Below, one piece after another: positions 24,862 to 38,300 of a stretch of DNA of 64,000 nt. A program made the translations under genes and the position numbers. How positions within the stretch are numbered: the first letter of the stretch is position 1; every line of letters starts with the position of its first letter. The stretch lies in the NCBI RefSeq assembly GCF_947623445.1, contig NC_135243.1, forward strand, positions 19,538,479 through 19,602,478, read 5' to 3'. The DNA comes from Clavelina lepadiformis (Eukaryota > Chordata > Ascidiacea > Aplousobranchia > Clavelinidae). The notes beneath the pieces are model-generated. The model saw only the letters and a program-made list of their open reading frames with translations, was not told the DNA's origin and did no database searches.

Positions 24862-24869
24862 TGCTATAG

Positions 24870-25260
24870 CATATGTTCATCGAAATTTGCACAAAGACAA
24901 GCTAAGGGGTAATCGGGAAACAAGCAATGAACCAATGAGAAATCGTGTCATGTAAAGGACTGCATTCTAAGAATAAAGACTGTGACACCAAACGATACCA
25001 TGCAGCTTAATTCTACATTTATGATACATCATAGTTATTGTTTCCAAGCATAGTATCTGCAGCATACCGGTACTGCACGACCATATTGAGACGGGATTGC
25101 ATTTTATATCGCAGCTAACCTATCAACAAAATAGATTATACCATACAGGATATAGCCATACAATACGAAAGCTAAACTGTAAAAGCAAATATTTTTGGTA
25201 TTCATGAAACAAACAGGAGTTTAACTTCCAAGTGTCTGATTGTGTTAAGCAACTGATAGC
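24870..25260. other. 5' flank of P450 copy 1
   Basis: Immediately right of the hAT duplication; no coding signal. Should hold the promoter of copy 1. Confidence 0.4.
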
Positions 25261-28200
25261 ATGTTGTCACCTCTTGATATACTATCCATTGAAACATGGA
25301 TGCTGTTGATATCTGTAGTTGTCTTAATAAGGTAGAACAGTGTGATTTAGATATACGATAATAAAAGTTTTTGTATGGTGTTGAAACATTCATGGATTTG
25401 CATAATACAGTAGGTTACCATAATTTTTTAGTGATCAGATATAGTTTTTCTTAAATCTAGATTCTACATTCACAAGAAGTGGCAATTCTTCAAAAATCGT
25501 AACATCCCGCATGATCAACCTTCATTACTTGGTTTGGGAAGTTACATTGCGTTTACGGGGGACCCAGATGCTGTGAGTGGGATTGTAATTACAAACAACT
25601 TTAAAACCTAATTCATGTGGAGCATAGTGTTCATTTAAATCACATGAAAAAGAAGTTTCACATCATGATGTAAAGATGATTAATAACGCAAGAAGCTAAT
25701 TAAGCCTATATGTACGTCATATACATTTTTAAATCATGCAAATCAACTTTTCACACTCTACAGATGGTTACTTATGATTTGGAACATAAGCAAAAGTATG
25801 GACCAATATTCGGGTATGTTAAATAATTCTATAAACATTATCTACTGTGATAGACATTTGAGACTCTGTTCAAATGATTGTTAAATCAATATCATATTCT
25901 GTTACTTTTAATTAGATAATCTAATGATATATGGGTAATGTTGGTAAGTTATTTTTCAGGGTATACTTTTGGCTATCTCCTATTCTTGTCATTTGCGATC
26001 CTGAAATTTTAAAGCAAATATTCATCAAAGAGTTTTCCACATTTCCTGACAGACAGGTACAGAACAAGACACTTTGTAATGGATTTTGTTGACACTTTGT
26101 AATGGATTTTTGTTGACCACTCAAATCGATATTCATTAAGTGTTTATTCCTAGTTATACTATTTTTGTCAAAGTATTTTATGTATGTTAATATAACTGTT
26201 GAAACGTTTGCAGCAAATTTCAGGTACGGTCATGCATCATGATAAATTACCTTATTAAGAAACATAATGTTAACATGTTTCGACAGAATAAGTTTCTAAA
26301 AGTTAATGGGAAAGAATTGAATGCTTCTCTGATTAGTACGACAGGTGATCAGTGGAAAAGAATAAGGTGGCCGATTATTGTGTATTTATGCTGACGGTGA
26401 AATGTAGCAAGATCACACTGATGTGTGAAATATATAGTACTTATTTATAGTAAGCTGGTTTTGTTTATCTGCTAAATTGCAAAGTTTTGTCAATGCTACC
26501 ACATACATCTTGTGTGTCAAGTCAAGATTTCATGTAGTGCTTTGATAGGAGCACACTGACCCCAACTTTCTCCAGTGCTAAACTCAAGGCGATGATGGGA
26601 ATTATTGAACAATGTTCTGATAAGACCGTGGAAAGTCTGAAAATGATTTCTGATACCAGAGGCGGACGTTTTGATGCAAAAGAGTATGGAAAGGAAAACT
26701 TTGTCTAAACTTTAAGCCCGTCTTTTGTTATTAAATATTGTCACTTTTTTTTGTAGTTTTCTGGTTTAAAGTTATGTTTTGTGTTATTTATTATTATCTT
26801 TGCCTTTGACAGAACATTTGGTCGTTTATCACTTGATGTCATCTGCTCTGCTGCTTTCAGTGCTAACGTCCACTCTCAGGTGATGAGGTTATTTCTGTAT
26901 GTTTTAAGAGATTACCTTTACCCGAAGTGTTGATTTTATGTAATTTCTAAAACCATTGTTATTTCATTCTATAGTTAACTGCATTTATATGAATAACATT
27001 AAGAAATGTGTATGCTATATGCAAATTACATATTGAGATCGGATGGTGAAGGTCTTTTGTAGTGCGTGCATTGATATTAAATACAAACATTTGCTTTTAG
27101 GAAGGAGAAGAAACACCCAAAATTGTTCAAATGGCAATGAAAGCGTTTGATATTTCATCCACAAACCCAGTTATATTGCTAATTAGTATGTATTGTTAGC
27201 AAACTTGATACTTTAGCATTATATGGTTTAAATAATGTGAAAATTTCACTATAAAATAAAAATATATCTCTCTCGTAAAGTTATACCTTGGAATTTGAAC
27301 CTAGTTCATTTCTGGAGTTCATTTCCCTTTCATTGCAATTTCAGGCTGGGAATAAAATTGTCTTTTATAATTGCTCAGATTTCAGGATGTGCAAGTCCTG
27401 GTGTATCAATATGCCTGTTAAATAAGAACTTGGATGTTGCAATGCACATCTCATTCATGTTATCATCAAAATTTCAAATCTTTTTTTTCAGTTATGTTCC
27501 CCTGGTTGGAATCGATTTTCCATAAATTTGACTACAGCATATTTCCCAGGGACATGCTGAATTACTTTAAAAGTCTTACTGAAGTATTAATCCAGAAAAG
27601 AAAATCTGGTAGCAGCAATCTGAAACAGGTAAATTCATTCATATATAATTTAATCAATCTCACATTTATTGGGTTCGTTCCAGGGACAAGAAAACTTGGA
27701 GAGAGGTACAAGCTAGTATGAAATAAATGACAATTTTTTTCCCTTCCACTGATGTACAGCATTGAAGCGATTTTACGCTTCTATGCCTATAAGCCAGTAC
27801 ATACCAGCATGCAAGTACTAGCTTAAACACACCACCGTCAGCTTAATTTCGTTTTTTTCAGCTTATGTTTTACGAATTTAACTAAATATGGGTTTAGTGG
27901 TAATTATTAACATAATTATTTTTGAGTATGTTTTAAGCCTTATCTACTTTGTCACTTTTTCCTGTTCATTGGTGTGTATTAGTAACAACTGGCTTGATTT
28001 TTTGTCCCAATCGTGCTTTTCACGAAAAATAGATTGACTAACAAACTATTTATATTATTTTTGTCTATTTGATCAGCTAAAATGTTTTTTCACCTTTACA
28101 GTGGTGTAGTTTACAAATTTACATTAATTTTACTACATTGCTTTTATGTTTAAAAATGTTATATGGTAAGCTATCCACTTGTGACAGTAAAATATTTTTA

Positions 28201-30855
28201 TGTTCCAGAGAGTAGATTTAATGCAGCTGATGTTAAACGTTAGAGTATCTGAGGAGGATGTTAAGAATGGAGCAACTAAAGGTAACATTTCTTCATGATT
28301 CTGAAGTAAATTTTCTGGTTTGCAATATTTTCTTTGCTCTGAATAAATCTTGTTTTTTCCAGGAATGACTTTGAATGAAATCATTGGAAATTCAATGATC
28401 ATGATATTGGCTGGATATGAAACTACTGGAAATGCTATGTTGTTTTTGGCATACAATCTCGCCACACATAAAGATGTCCAAGAAAAAGTTCAACAGGAAA
28501 TAGAAGAAACAATAAAAGAATATGTTAGTACTTAAGTTAAATGTTTGAAACTATGCTGCACATATATAATATATTTAGTTTGTAATATTACTTTTTTAAC
28601 TTAAACATTGTATGTTTCAAGGGTGAACTTACATACGATGGGATTAACAACACGAAATATCTTACCATGTGCATCAATGAATCTTTAAGGCTTTACACTC
28701 CTATTGCAAGGTAAGTAGCATCACCTCCTTGCACTGATGATTTGTTTATTTATGTATCTAGTACCAATAGTATCATACAATCCTTAAATAACAAACTGAT
28801 CAAAATAACAAACTACACAAAATAATCAGTTTTTGGTATATAAACTAAAACATTGTCCTGTCCACTGTCAGTTGCTATTGGTTATTATTAATAACAGTTG
28901 CATTGACAACCTTTGTACTGACAGAAACGCCAGAATTGCTGAAAAAGATATCACAATCAATGGTCTGAATATAGCTAAAGGGACTGAAGTGCAAGTACCA
29001 TTCTATGGAATGTGTCACGATGATGAATACTGGGATGAACCATTTGAGTTTAAACCTGAAAGGTTGGTTGGTTGTTTCAAAGTAAATAGAAACCCCAAAG
29101 CCTAAACTGTGCAAACAATTGCTCCCATTGTTAGCTCCACAATGGGAAAAAATTGTCACGAAAAGCAAGCATGCCTATGTGTTACAAAATGAAAAATACC
29201 TCATTTTTAAAGACACCTTACTTTCTGCTAAATAACTACTTGTGATTAAATCCAATTATAGTTGGATACAAAATCTTATTTCTTCTGAAGTCAAAAAATT
29301 TTTCCAACCCGACATATGAAAATGATTTTTTTTAAATGTTTTATAACTCATTTAGAGTTATTCAGAAACGATGTTATGCAGCTTTTAAATGAATTACAAC
29401 GGAATATTTACACTTAAGCTTAAGACGCTAGTTTTCTGTTGCTTCATTTTCTTTGTGATCCGATGAGGTGATATTTAAGGCAAAAGGTTTCACATTACCT
29501 TTGCTTGCAACTGTGTTATACGACAGGCAGCAATGTTTGCTTGCTTTAAAGAGACCTAGTAAGCAAACAAAATTAATCTGAAATTGGCAATAAAACCATA
29601 AAAATGTTTTCCCCTTCAAATTTAATTATGTTTATGCACATAAATAAGTCAGTTTGGTTTTTTTAAATTCCACCATTGAAATCCACAACTAATCATGATT
29701 GCATGTGTCAATATCATACTTTATCTGTATGTAAGCCTCATAATATGCAGAACTTGTTTTCTAGTATATCAAACAATATTCCAAAAACCAGACCACGTTT
29801 ACACATTACTGTGATAAACAAACACACTTACTTCATAATGTCTGGTGTAGTTGCAAATCTTGCCAACGTTTGTGCAAACTTGAATTACAAGCAGTCATAC
29901 TATACCACTTGCATGTGATGATAACTTATCGTTTAAGTAGCAGTTTATTTTTGGGCTTAATAGGTCCAATCAATCATTTTAGCCAACTTCTTGCTGCAAA
30001 ACTTAATTCTGGAGAACAGTAATTGTTGAACAGCATTAAAAAATATCAGACTTTTTTTGCAGATTGTTCCTCCGTTGTTATGCAAAATCTGTGCAATCAA
30101 GTTCATTTTTGGTTGTCACATAGCCGCACATCTTCACACAATTTGTTTTTGTTGTTATTTTTTGGTTGTTTGTTTGCTGTAGCCTACTATTTTTAAATTT
30201 TATACCATGACAAATTTTCACTTAACTCAACAATTCTGTGCTTACTTTAACTGTGATGCATTCACCATATTTTAATAGAATGGAGGACATGAACAAAATT
30301 GATCCAATGGTTTATATGCCATTTGGAGCTGGACCTCGCAACTGCATTGGAATGAGATTTGCATTGATGGAAATAAAAATGGCAATTTGCAAATTGCTTC
30401 ATGAATTCGATTTAGATGTTTGTGAGGACACACCGGTAAGTTATCTAAATGTTCTCTTGACTCTTAATGATTTAGTATCTATATAAGTTGTTTGACTAGT
30501 ATCGAAAAATATTTAAATTAATACTAAGGTCTGTGTGATAGCAAGAGAATTTACTTTTGATGATTTATGTTAAATCGCCAGTAAGTGGTACAAAAAAAGT
30601 CAGGTTAATTTATGTTCAATGCTGCGTTCAATGCAGCTTATATTTATAATCATAAATAATTTCTTAAACATTTTTCTGCATTGCAAGTGTTTTTAACAGT
30701 GCTTAGTAAGCACTGCTTACCCTTACATGTTTTCCATGTTTTATCTTAAATTTTTCAATATTTTACAGCCTGCTCCCTTGAAAGTGGTCTTTCGAGATAC
30801 TATACAAGCGAAGGATGACATCTTTTTGAAAGTTACTCCAAGATGCAATCAATGA
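25261..30855 (+). CDS. Cytochrome P450, CYP3-type, tandem copy 1
   Basis: Fifteen exons: 25261-25331, 25461-25572, 25764-25813, 25960-26056, 26287-26366, 26549-26683, 26813-26879, 27101-27185, 27492-27628, 28209-28281, 28363-28523, 28622-28710, 28925-29062, 30279-30435, 30769-30855. All phases agree; 512 residues, close to the usual P450 length. The N-terminal membrane anchor is about residues 10-26. The C-helix [18 protein letters not shown] is close to CYP3A. I-helix AGYETT (319-324), ExxR as ESLR (376-379), and heme loop [15 protein letters not shown] with axial Cys454. P450s are ER-bound mono-oxygenases; CYP3 members oxidise drugs and steroids, and the substrate here is unknown. Intron 13 is 1.2 kb, against under 100 bp in the other copies. 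Confidence 0.92.
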
Positions 30856-31310
30856 AAGATTTTCCAGCAAAGAAGAATTCATGGATGTCACTTTTTGTAT
30901 CTTAGCATTTCTGTATTTTTTCGCTTCCTTTTTATCATGGTAAATCTGTAACTTTCCCAGCACATGCAATCACCTGTACATAGATCTGTAGTGGCTTGGG
31001 AGCCACATCCAATACCATTATATCGATTGTGGAAACGTATGCGCCATTTAATTATTGAAACATTGTTCATTGATAAAACTGCAGCTAGCATTTAATATTT
31101 GGCTGCAGATGTAATTTGGCTGCAGCTGCAACTTGATAAAACTGCAATCGTGATGTAATATTTGGAAACTTGCCCTAAATAACTTTATGTGAAAACGCCG
31201 TTTAGTGCGTTACCAGGTGATTTCATAACATCCTAGTTTTAACTGAATGTAATTCCCATTGCCAACGCTTTGCTTTTATCGTTCACACATTCTGAAATGT
31301 TCGTGTATAT

Positions 31311-31580
31311 TGTGTTGAATATTTCCGTTCACATCGCACCGCTTTATAAACTCGAACTGATACGCGAGTAGCGCCGCAGACAGAGAGATACTGAATCGTA
31401 CGAACGTATTACGTTAGTCGTGTTAAAATGTAATTCGTTAGACTTGTTTTAATTGGTGAACGCTAAGTTTGTGATTGTGTAATATTAATCGGAACCTGTA
31501 CAGTTCCTACAATAAAGGATTGTTTCTGATAAACTGTATCTGTTAATCGTAAGAACTTTCGGCTAGTAACCGTAGTAACA
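31311..31580 (+). mobile_element. Possible solo LTR
   Basis: A segment from about TGTTGAAT to GTAACA contains a TATA-like CTTTATAAAC near 31342 and an AATAAA signal near 31512 in LTR-like order, with a GC-richer middle. No second LTR, no clear primer-binding site and no confirmed 4-6 bp duplication. Speculative. Confidence 0.25.
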
Positions 31581-33139
31581 CATTAAGGTTAGAGAATTCT
31601 AACCGCACGCAACCACGGAGTCAGATCATTAATTCGGCAGGTAAATTAAGTCCGAATAACATAAGTTAAGACAAGCAGTGTCTCCGCAGATCCACACATA
31701 AAAACTCTACAAATAATTCTCACATTGATTGGAGTTTTAACAGAAGTGCAACATATTGTACAGTACAAGCTCTTTAAACTAATTAAATTTATTTAAGGGA
31801 CTGAACAAATTACTTCGAAATACCTAAAGTTTGTGAGATTTCCAAGTAATTTATGTTCTTTAATCGGGTTATTTAATGTTATACACAAGTGTTCATGTGA
31901 TTCTTTGAAGGTGAAGAAACAATAAATATCGCAAAACCAACGATTTTGCATTGTAACAAAGCATATCGTTATAAGGTTCACGTCACAATAAATGACGTTT
32001 CAATTAATTTCGAGATAACTGGCGCTCTTTATTCTTTGGAACCACAAAACCAATTCGGCCTAAACGAAACTTTAAGTTAGGTAGCTTGAGTTACGCGTAG
32101 TAGTTTTCATTCATTTTAATAGGGATTTGCTGGGAATGGTGAAACAACGGTGGCCGCAAACGTATTAGCAGTTATTGACAATAATTTCCACATTTTTCAT
32201 TGCAATGGGCAATTGTGTAATAAATAAATGGACTATAAGTCACTGTTTTGTCGATCTAGATCAGCTTGCATCCCTTGATATCCTTTCGAGCTAAGTTGGG
32301 GAAAAATTATGCGTTCAAAGAAATACCGAGACAGGTCAGGTTAGAAATGCTCCAAAACCAATGATTACACATAAGAAGGTCTATGAATCGTTTGTCGCGC
32401 GGGTTAACAAGGAACGCGTTTGTGCTGCAGAGAGCTCGTTCAAACAAGAAATGAAATTGTCAGCCAAAAAAATTTTTGCAAAAGCGTCCCTTAGCAATTT
32501 TGAACGCTGCGCTACAAAGAAAAAGAAAGGTATATGCAAGAGACGCTTTGTCCTAATAAAAATGCTTATGGCAGGGGTATTACAGCTGGTAGTTCCCCTA
32601 ATCAATTTTTTTGTTTTACTTTTTGCGAGGGTAATGAATTTAATTTATAGCGATAATATGCTTTTCCTTCCAATACAATAAGTTTTTTCAAGAATTCATC
32701 GGTAGAAGCGTCTGTACAACTGCCAAGAATAGTTTTTTAAATTTTTTATTACAGTATAAAATAAAAGATCATCAGATCAAAAATGACGCTATTTGTGTCG
32801 TGTGCTTTGTAGGACTACCACTACCTCAACCGATAAAATCGTACGTTGGACGCTACTTTTCACAGTTTCTTCTTTATCTAACTTAAATGTTATGATATAT
32901 TTACATAACCTAAATCTTCCTTTCAGTTTAAATTTAACTTCAATTAAACCCTGAATAAATAGAATCAACTTTGTTCATAACGATTCTCCTAACCTAACTG
33001 GCTATAATCTCTAGTAACGGGCTGCGGCTACTTTCATTGAAACCCCTCTCATTTTATTGATATGGATATCGACCTCGTTTTGTTTGCAGTCGGACTTCAG
33101 ACCAGTTTAAATTGATAAATATAAGCTTACCTGTAAATA

Positions 33140-33610
33140 GGCTAAGTTCAAGTGCATAGTTTCAGAAGTTAGAAAAAGCGGAAAATGGAAATAAAACCTT
33201 ACTCAAGCAAAACGCATTATTTTATCAGAGAAAGAACTTAGGAAGCACGTTTGAGCCCAAAGTGTTTCTTTTCATTTGCATCAGCCAGTTTCATACAGAC
33301 AAGAATTAACTCAAAGGTCACGTAATTAATGATGTCATATGCCGGATTAATGTCCAAAGAATGACGTGATGCTGTGAAGGTGACTTTTAAAACTTCTTTA
33401 AATCGCTCTTGCACAATTCTCATTTTCATGAAACAAGAACGCAAAGTAACCTAATTCATTATAAATCGTCACCAAATTTGGTCATTAAATAGTCTACCTA
33501 CGCTTTAAAGTTACTTAACCTAACTTTTCGTTCACATAATAAGTTTGCTAACCTAACTCAAACAAATTTGTTTGATGATAAATAAATTTTATCTTAAAGC
33601 GCAAATACAT
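33140..33610. repeat. Dispersed repeat, copy 2 (pairs with 21340-21870)
   Basis: Same block order as the copy at 21340-21870. Best-conserved block is ACCAAATTTGGTCAT near 33471. Confidence 0.5.
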
Positions 33611-35393
33611 CACCAGGACCGTATTAGGTAATAGACGCTATAGAATTTGTTTAGCCTTTTGTTTTATTGTCTTAGGATTTCAATTATTTTTCTGTCACAG
33701 GTTTATTATACTGGGATAAAGCTTTTCCCTCTACACTCCTCCCGTATTAGTTTATTGTCAATGCAAGCCTATCATACACTTCTCAATAAAAGTTGTCAAT
33801 TGTTAAGATTTGTTTTGCATATGGTAATATGGTGGCAATATAGCAATATGACCCTATATAATTTAGGGCAGCCTATAGGTTAAGCCTTAAGGTAAGAAGG
33901 CATGGAAAAGTAAGCAAACTGATGCTAGAAGGCAGTCCCAGAAAAGAAATTTATAGGAATAAGCTAAACAAAATGCGTAATTTTTTCTGAAATAAAACTC
34001 TGCTCTATCAATGTAGGCCTATGGTACGCAGCCTATGCACGAATTGACAGTAAGAGTCAACTCTATTACATTTGATAGGCAACAAAACCGAGGTCAAGAA
34101 AATTCTCGATGAGTTTTGATTAAACAAATCAATTTTTCCTGAACATCGTTTTGTCTTGCTTCTCAAACCCTTTTATTTCTTGTAAAACATCATCTATTGT
34201 TTAAGGACCTATCTGATTTAAACACATATTGAATATTCGTGAAATATGATGCTAAATGGCTGGATATGCTTTCGCCTTGTTTTAGTGTTGTTTATATGAC
34301 GTAATCGTCAGAGGTTTTTCGCTACTTACAAAGTCATATAAAGTGAACTTAACTGCACAATCGCATTTCTTCCTTATTTGGAAAGGTACGACGTGTGATG
34401 CCAACTTTTAAACGTAAAATATTGCGTCGTGAAATTATACTAACATAAGGGAGAAAACCAGTATTACTGTAATGTGGTTGTAGCACATTTTGATAGTTAT
34501 GTCAACATCACAATGTTGGTAAAAAACAACAGTTCAAAACGGCGCTGTACTATACTAGGGACAAAAGCAAATAGGCTATGCAATCGCCGAAACGTTATAA
34601 ATAGAATTAGGCAGAGGTGATCTTTCAGTAGGGAAAGTCGCGAAATACTGATGACAACCATAGCAAAGTGTAATTACGCTTATTTCGTATGGCCAGTGCG
34701 GATGATGAAATTTGTTGAAATTATGACCGATTACAAGGCTGCAAGGTTAGGTTGGGTTATTGGGATAAAAAAATGATTTGGACTATTTAAGGTTTTATTA
34801 AACATAGCCGAAGTTAATCCACACAACCTGCTTTTAAGAATAGGGTGGTGTAGGCTATGCCGGTAAGGTAATTTTGATTTCTTAGACGTTTAGGGTTTAG
34901 TTTAAGTTAGCTTTTTGAATAGTCAGTATAGACATATAGGCTACCGGTAGCCCTAGGATATACGTCTAACGTACATTTAGAATATTGCTTGCCCGTTTAA
35001 CAGAATTTATTCTGATTTAGATTTACAGTGATAACCTAGTGCTGCCATTGGTGCGTTAATTCTACTATATTTCAAGCTTGCGTAACTTAGCCTATGATAC
35101 GTACAAACTACTGACAAGTTGTACTGTTTTTATTATACAGTATAGCCTAGCTAAAAGCTATTATACAAATGTGCTAACTTTTCCAGATGTGTTAGGCCAA
35201 TGTGGCCTTATGGAGGTAGAAATGCTTTTATATCGCATATTCTGCTGTATACATGAACAATACCGATTGCACCATATCATAAAAATGTTAACTAAGCCTA
35301 GATGTAAAACAAGTGTTTTTTGTTAGTTATTCAGAAAAATACCTTAAACTTTTTTCATTGAAAAAGCTGTTGCTTGTGTAAGAGAACGATATC

Positions 35394-38300
35394 ATGCTGA
35401 CACCTCTTGATGTACTGTCAGTTGAAACGTGGATCCTGGTGATATCTGCTATTGTCTTGTTAAGGTAGCTCAAATGTATACACTGTACAATGTATACACA
35501 AAGTAAACACCCCTATGCACTGAGTTGAAACATTAACGGGTTTGAGTAGTTCTATTGACATACAGCCTACTTTTATAGGCATTGTTCATTATTGGAGACT
35601 CTTTTACTTTTGCACTCCGACATGAAAACCTTAATGAGAAGGTGTTATGAAGTAACAGAAAATAAATTATAACGTAATAATTCCTCAACATTCGATACTG
35701 ACATAGGAGTGCAAAAGCAAAGGAGACTCGTTGATTAATTATTAATCTATACGCAAGAAATATTTCTAAATTTAGGTTCTACATTCACAAGAAGTGGCAG
35801 TTCTTCAAAAGTCGTAACGTTCCATATGATCCACCTTCATTACTGGGTTTGGGAAATTTAGTTTCATTTTTGAAGGACCCAGATGCTGTAAGTATTATAT
35901 TACTATAATTACAAGCAATTTCAAAGTTTGATTTATATAGATCCTAGTGGTCGTTTAAAACAGCTGTAATACTAATAATTTTACTAAAACTTACTTGTAA
36001 ACTATTGATAGTGCAAAAAGGTATGTGATACTCAAACATTGTTTTAACTTCCTGCACTTAACAGATTTTTACCCACGATTTGGAATGCAAGAAAAAGTAT
36101 GGACCAATATTCGGGTATTAATGATTTTCTTGATTCTGCTTTAATTTAAATACTACATACCATGAGGAACATGGGTTTACCATTTCTTTTAAATTATTGT
36201 TGTCGATTATAAATAGTTTAATACTCCTTATAACATTTATTTGATGTATATGCCAATAACACTCGCATTTTTTTAGGCTATACTTTTGGCTATCTCCTGT
36301 ACTTATCATTGGCGACCCTGAAATTTTAAAGCAAATATTCATCAAAGAGTTTTCCACATTTCCAGACAGACAGGTACAGAACAGGACGCTTTGTAATGGG
36401 TTTTTGTTGACCACTCAATCCATCGATATGTATATATATATAATCAGTATATTATTTGTACATAACTAGATTACTGTAACCTGAAAACTCATTATTAATG
36501 AATCTGATAGCTAAACCATTTACTCATTAAATACTTTTAAATCAGTAACAAAGCTTGTTGGGATATGATGCTAGATAAACCAGGAATTTTCCCATATAGG
36601 TAGGCTAAGTTTATCCCAGTACAAGTTTAAGTGGATGACCAGACTGGGACAGGCAAGCAAATTTTAAGTAGTGGTGGCTCCTAGCTCACGTATTGTATGG
36701 GCTTAGGTGTAGCTAGCTCCCTATTTTTATAAACTGTGTTACCAATATCGATACACGCCCAATTGCCCATTTCATGAGCTAACCGTGTAACATACATTAC
36801 AGTATCCTGAACTCACTCATGTAAAGGTTATTTCATACCATAACACAACTCATTCTTATGCATTAATCGTTAACTGATGAAGTGACTCAACTCATCCATA
36901 TTTATACTGTATACTTATACATAAATACATTACTGTAACCTGAGAATTTTCCTTATTAATAATTCTGATAAAGAACATTTGCAGACCTTTATGTTTTTGC
37001 AACAGGATAAATTACTCTGTTGACAAATACTATGTTTATATGTAAACAATGGACATGTTTTGACAGAAACAATTTCTCAAAGTCAATGGAAAGGAAATGA
37101 ATACTTCCTTGCTTAGTACGACTGGTGATCAGTGGAAAAGAATAAGGTGGCTAGTTTTTATTTGATTTTGTTGTGCTTGTGATTTGTAAAGTACTCATGC
37201 TAATGTTTGAAAATTGTGCTGTTAAAATGCAAATTGGTTTAGTTTATCTGCTGTGCTTCCTTAATTTTTTCAATATTGTCAACATTAGCAGTCAATTTAA
37301 CTTGAAACTACCTTGATAGGAGCACGCTAACCCCAACTTTCTCCAGTGCTAAACTCAAGTCAATGATGGGAATCATTGAACAATGTTCTGATAAGACCGT
37401 GGAAAGTCTGAAAATGATTTCTGATACCAAAGGCGGACGATTTGATGCAAAAGAGTATGGAAAAGAAAACTTTGTCTAAACTCTAGCCCATTTGCATCGT
37501 TAGATATTGTCACTTCTATTTGTAGTTTTCCGGTTTAAAGTTATGTTTTGTCTTTGCCTTTGACAGAACATTTGGTCGTTTGTCACTTGATGTCATCTGC
37601 TCTGCTGCTTTCAGTGCTAACGTCCACTCTCAGGTGATGAGATTGCTGTAATTTTTTTGTTTAAGAAATGGCAATTTTGTTTATTTTTTATTACAAAGTG
37701 CTAAGCATGTTGATTTTACTTGAAAGCAGAAATATATTACTATTTAGGTGCCTTTTTGTGTTCAACTGCCTGTGTTAATAAAATAATTGTAATTGCCTTG
37801 TGCTTCTTGCTAGATATCAGACAATATGCATACATAGCAGCAAATAATAATGCCAATATATGTTGTAAGTCTACGTCTAGTGTGTTCACTGGCAGTATAT
37901 TGATAACAGACTTTTGCTTTCAGGAAGGGAACGAAACACCCAAAATTATCCAGATGGCAAAGAAAGCATTTGGTATCTCTTTTTCCAGCCCAGTCATGCT
38001 GCTAATTTGTGAGTGTGCAACCACACTTAATATTTTGGTGTATATGCTGTTGTATGTATTGCTGTTTTACTTTATAACCGCACTTTATTGTTTATTAACA
38101 CTTTCTTTTGTTTTTTAGTTATGTTTCCATGGCTTGAAACAGTTTTGAGTAAATTTGACTGGAGCGTATTTCCCAGAGACATGTTAACTTACTTTAGAGG
38201 TCTGACTGAGGCATTGATTGAAAATCGAAAGTCTAATGACTTAAAACAGGTGAAATAAATCATTTTTTAAATTACGCCGATTTTCCTCAACTTGTTACTT

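Larger units (their letters stand above)
30856..34287. other. Spacer between P450 copies 1 and 2
   Basis: No gene. Contains a possible solo LTR and a dispersed repeat (listed). The frame 32361-32681 has a Lys-rich and hydrophobic composition but no domain or partner exon, so it is left out. No relic of the NLR gene was found here, unlike the spacer after copy 2. Confidence 0.45.

Noticed and set aside
28133-28465. Minus-strand frames repeated in each P450 copy (28133-28465, 38460-38762, 46700-46984)
   Set aside because: They recur only because the sense exons 10-11 are duplicated; they are shadows of the I-helix exon.
32361-32681. 106-residue plus-strand frame between P450 copies 1 and 2
   Set aside because: No recognisable motif and an overlapping minus-strand frame of similar quality; no splice sites in phase.
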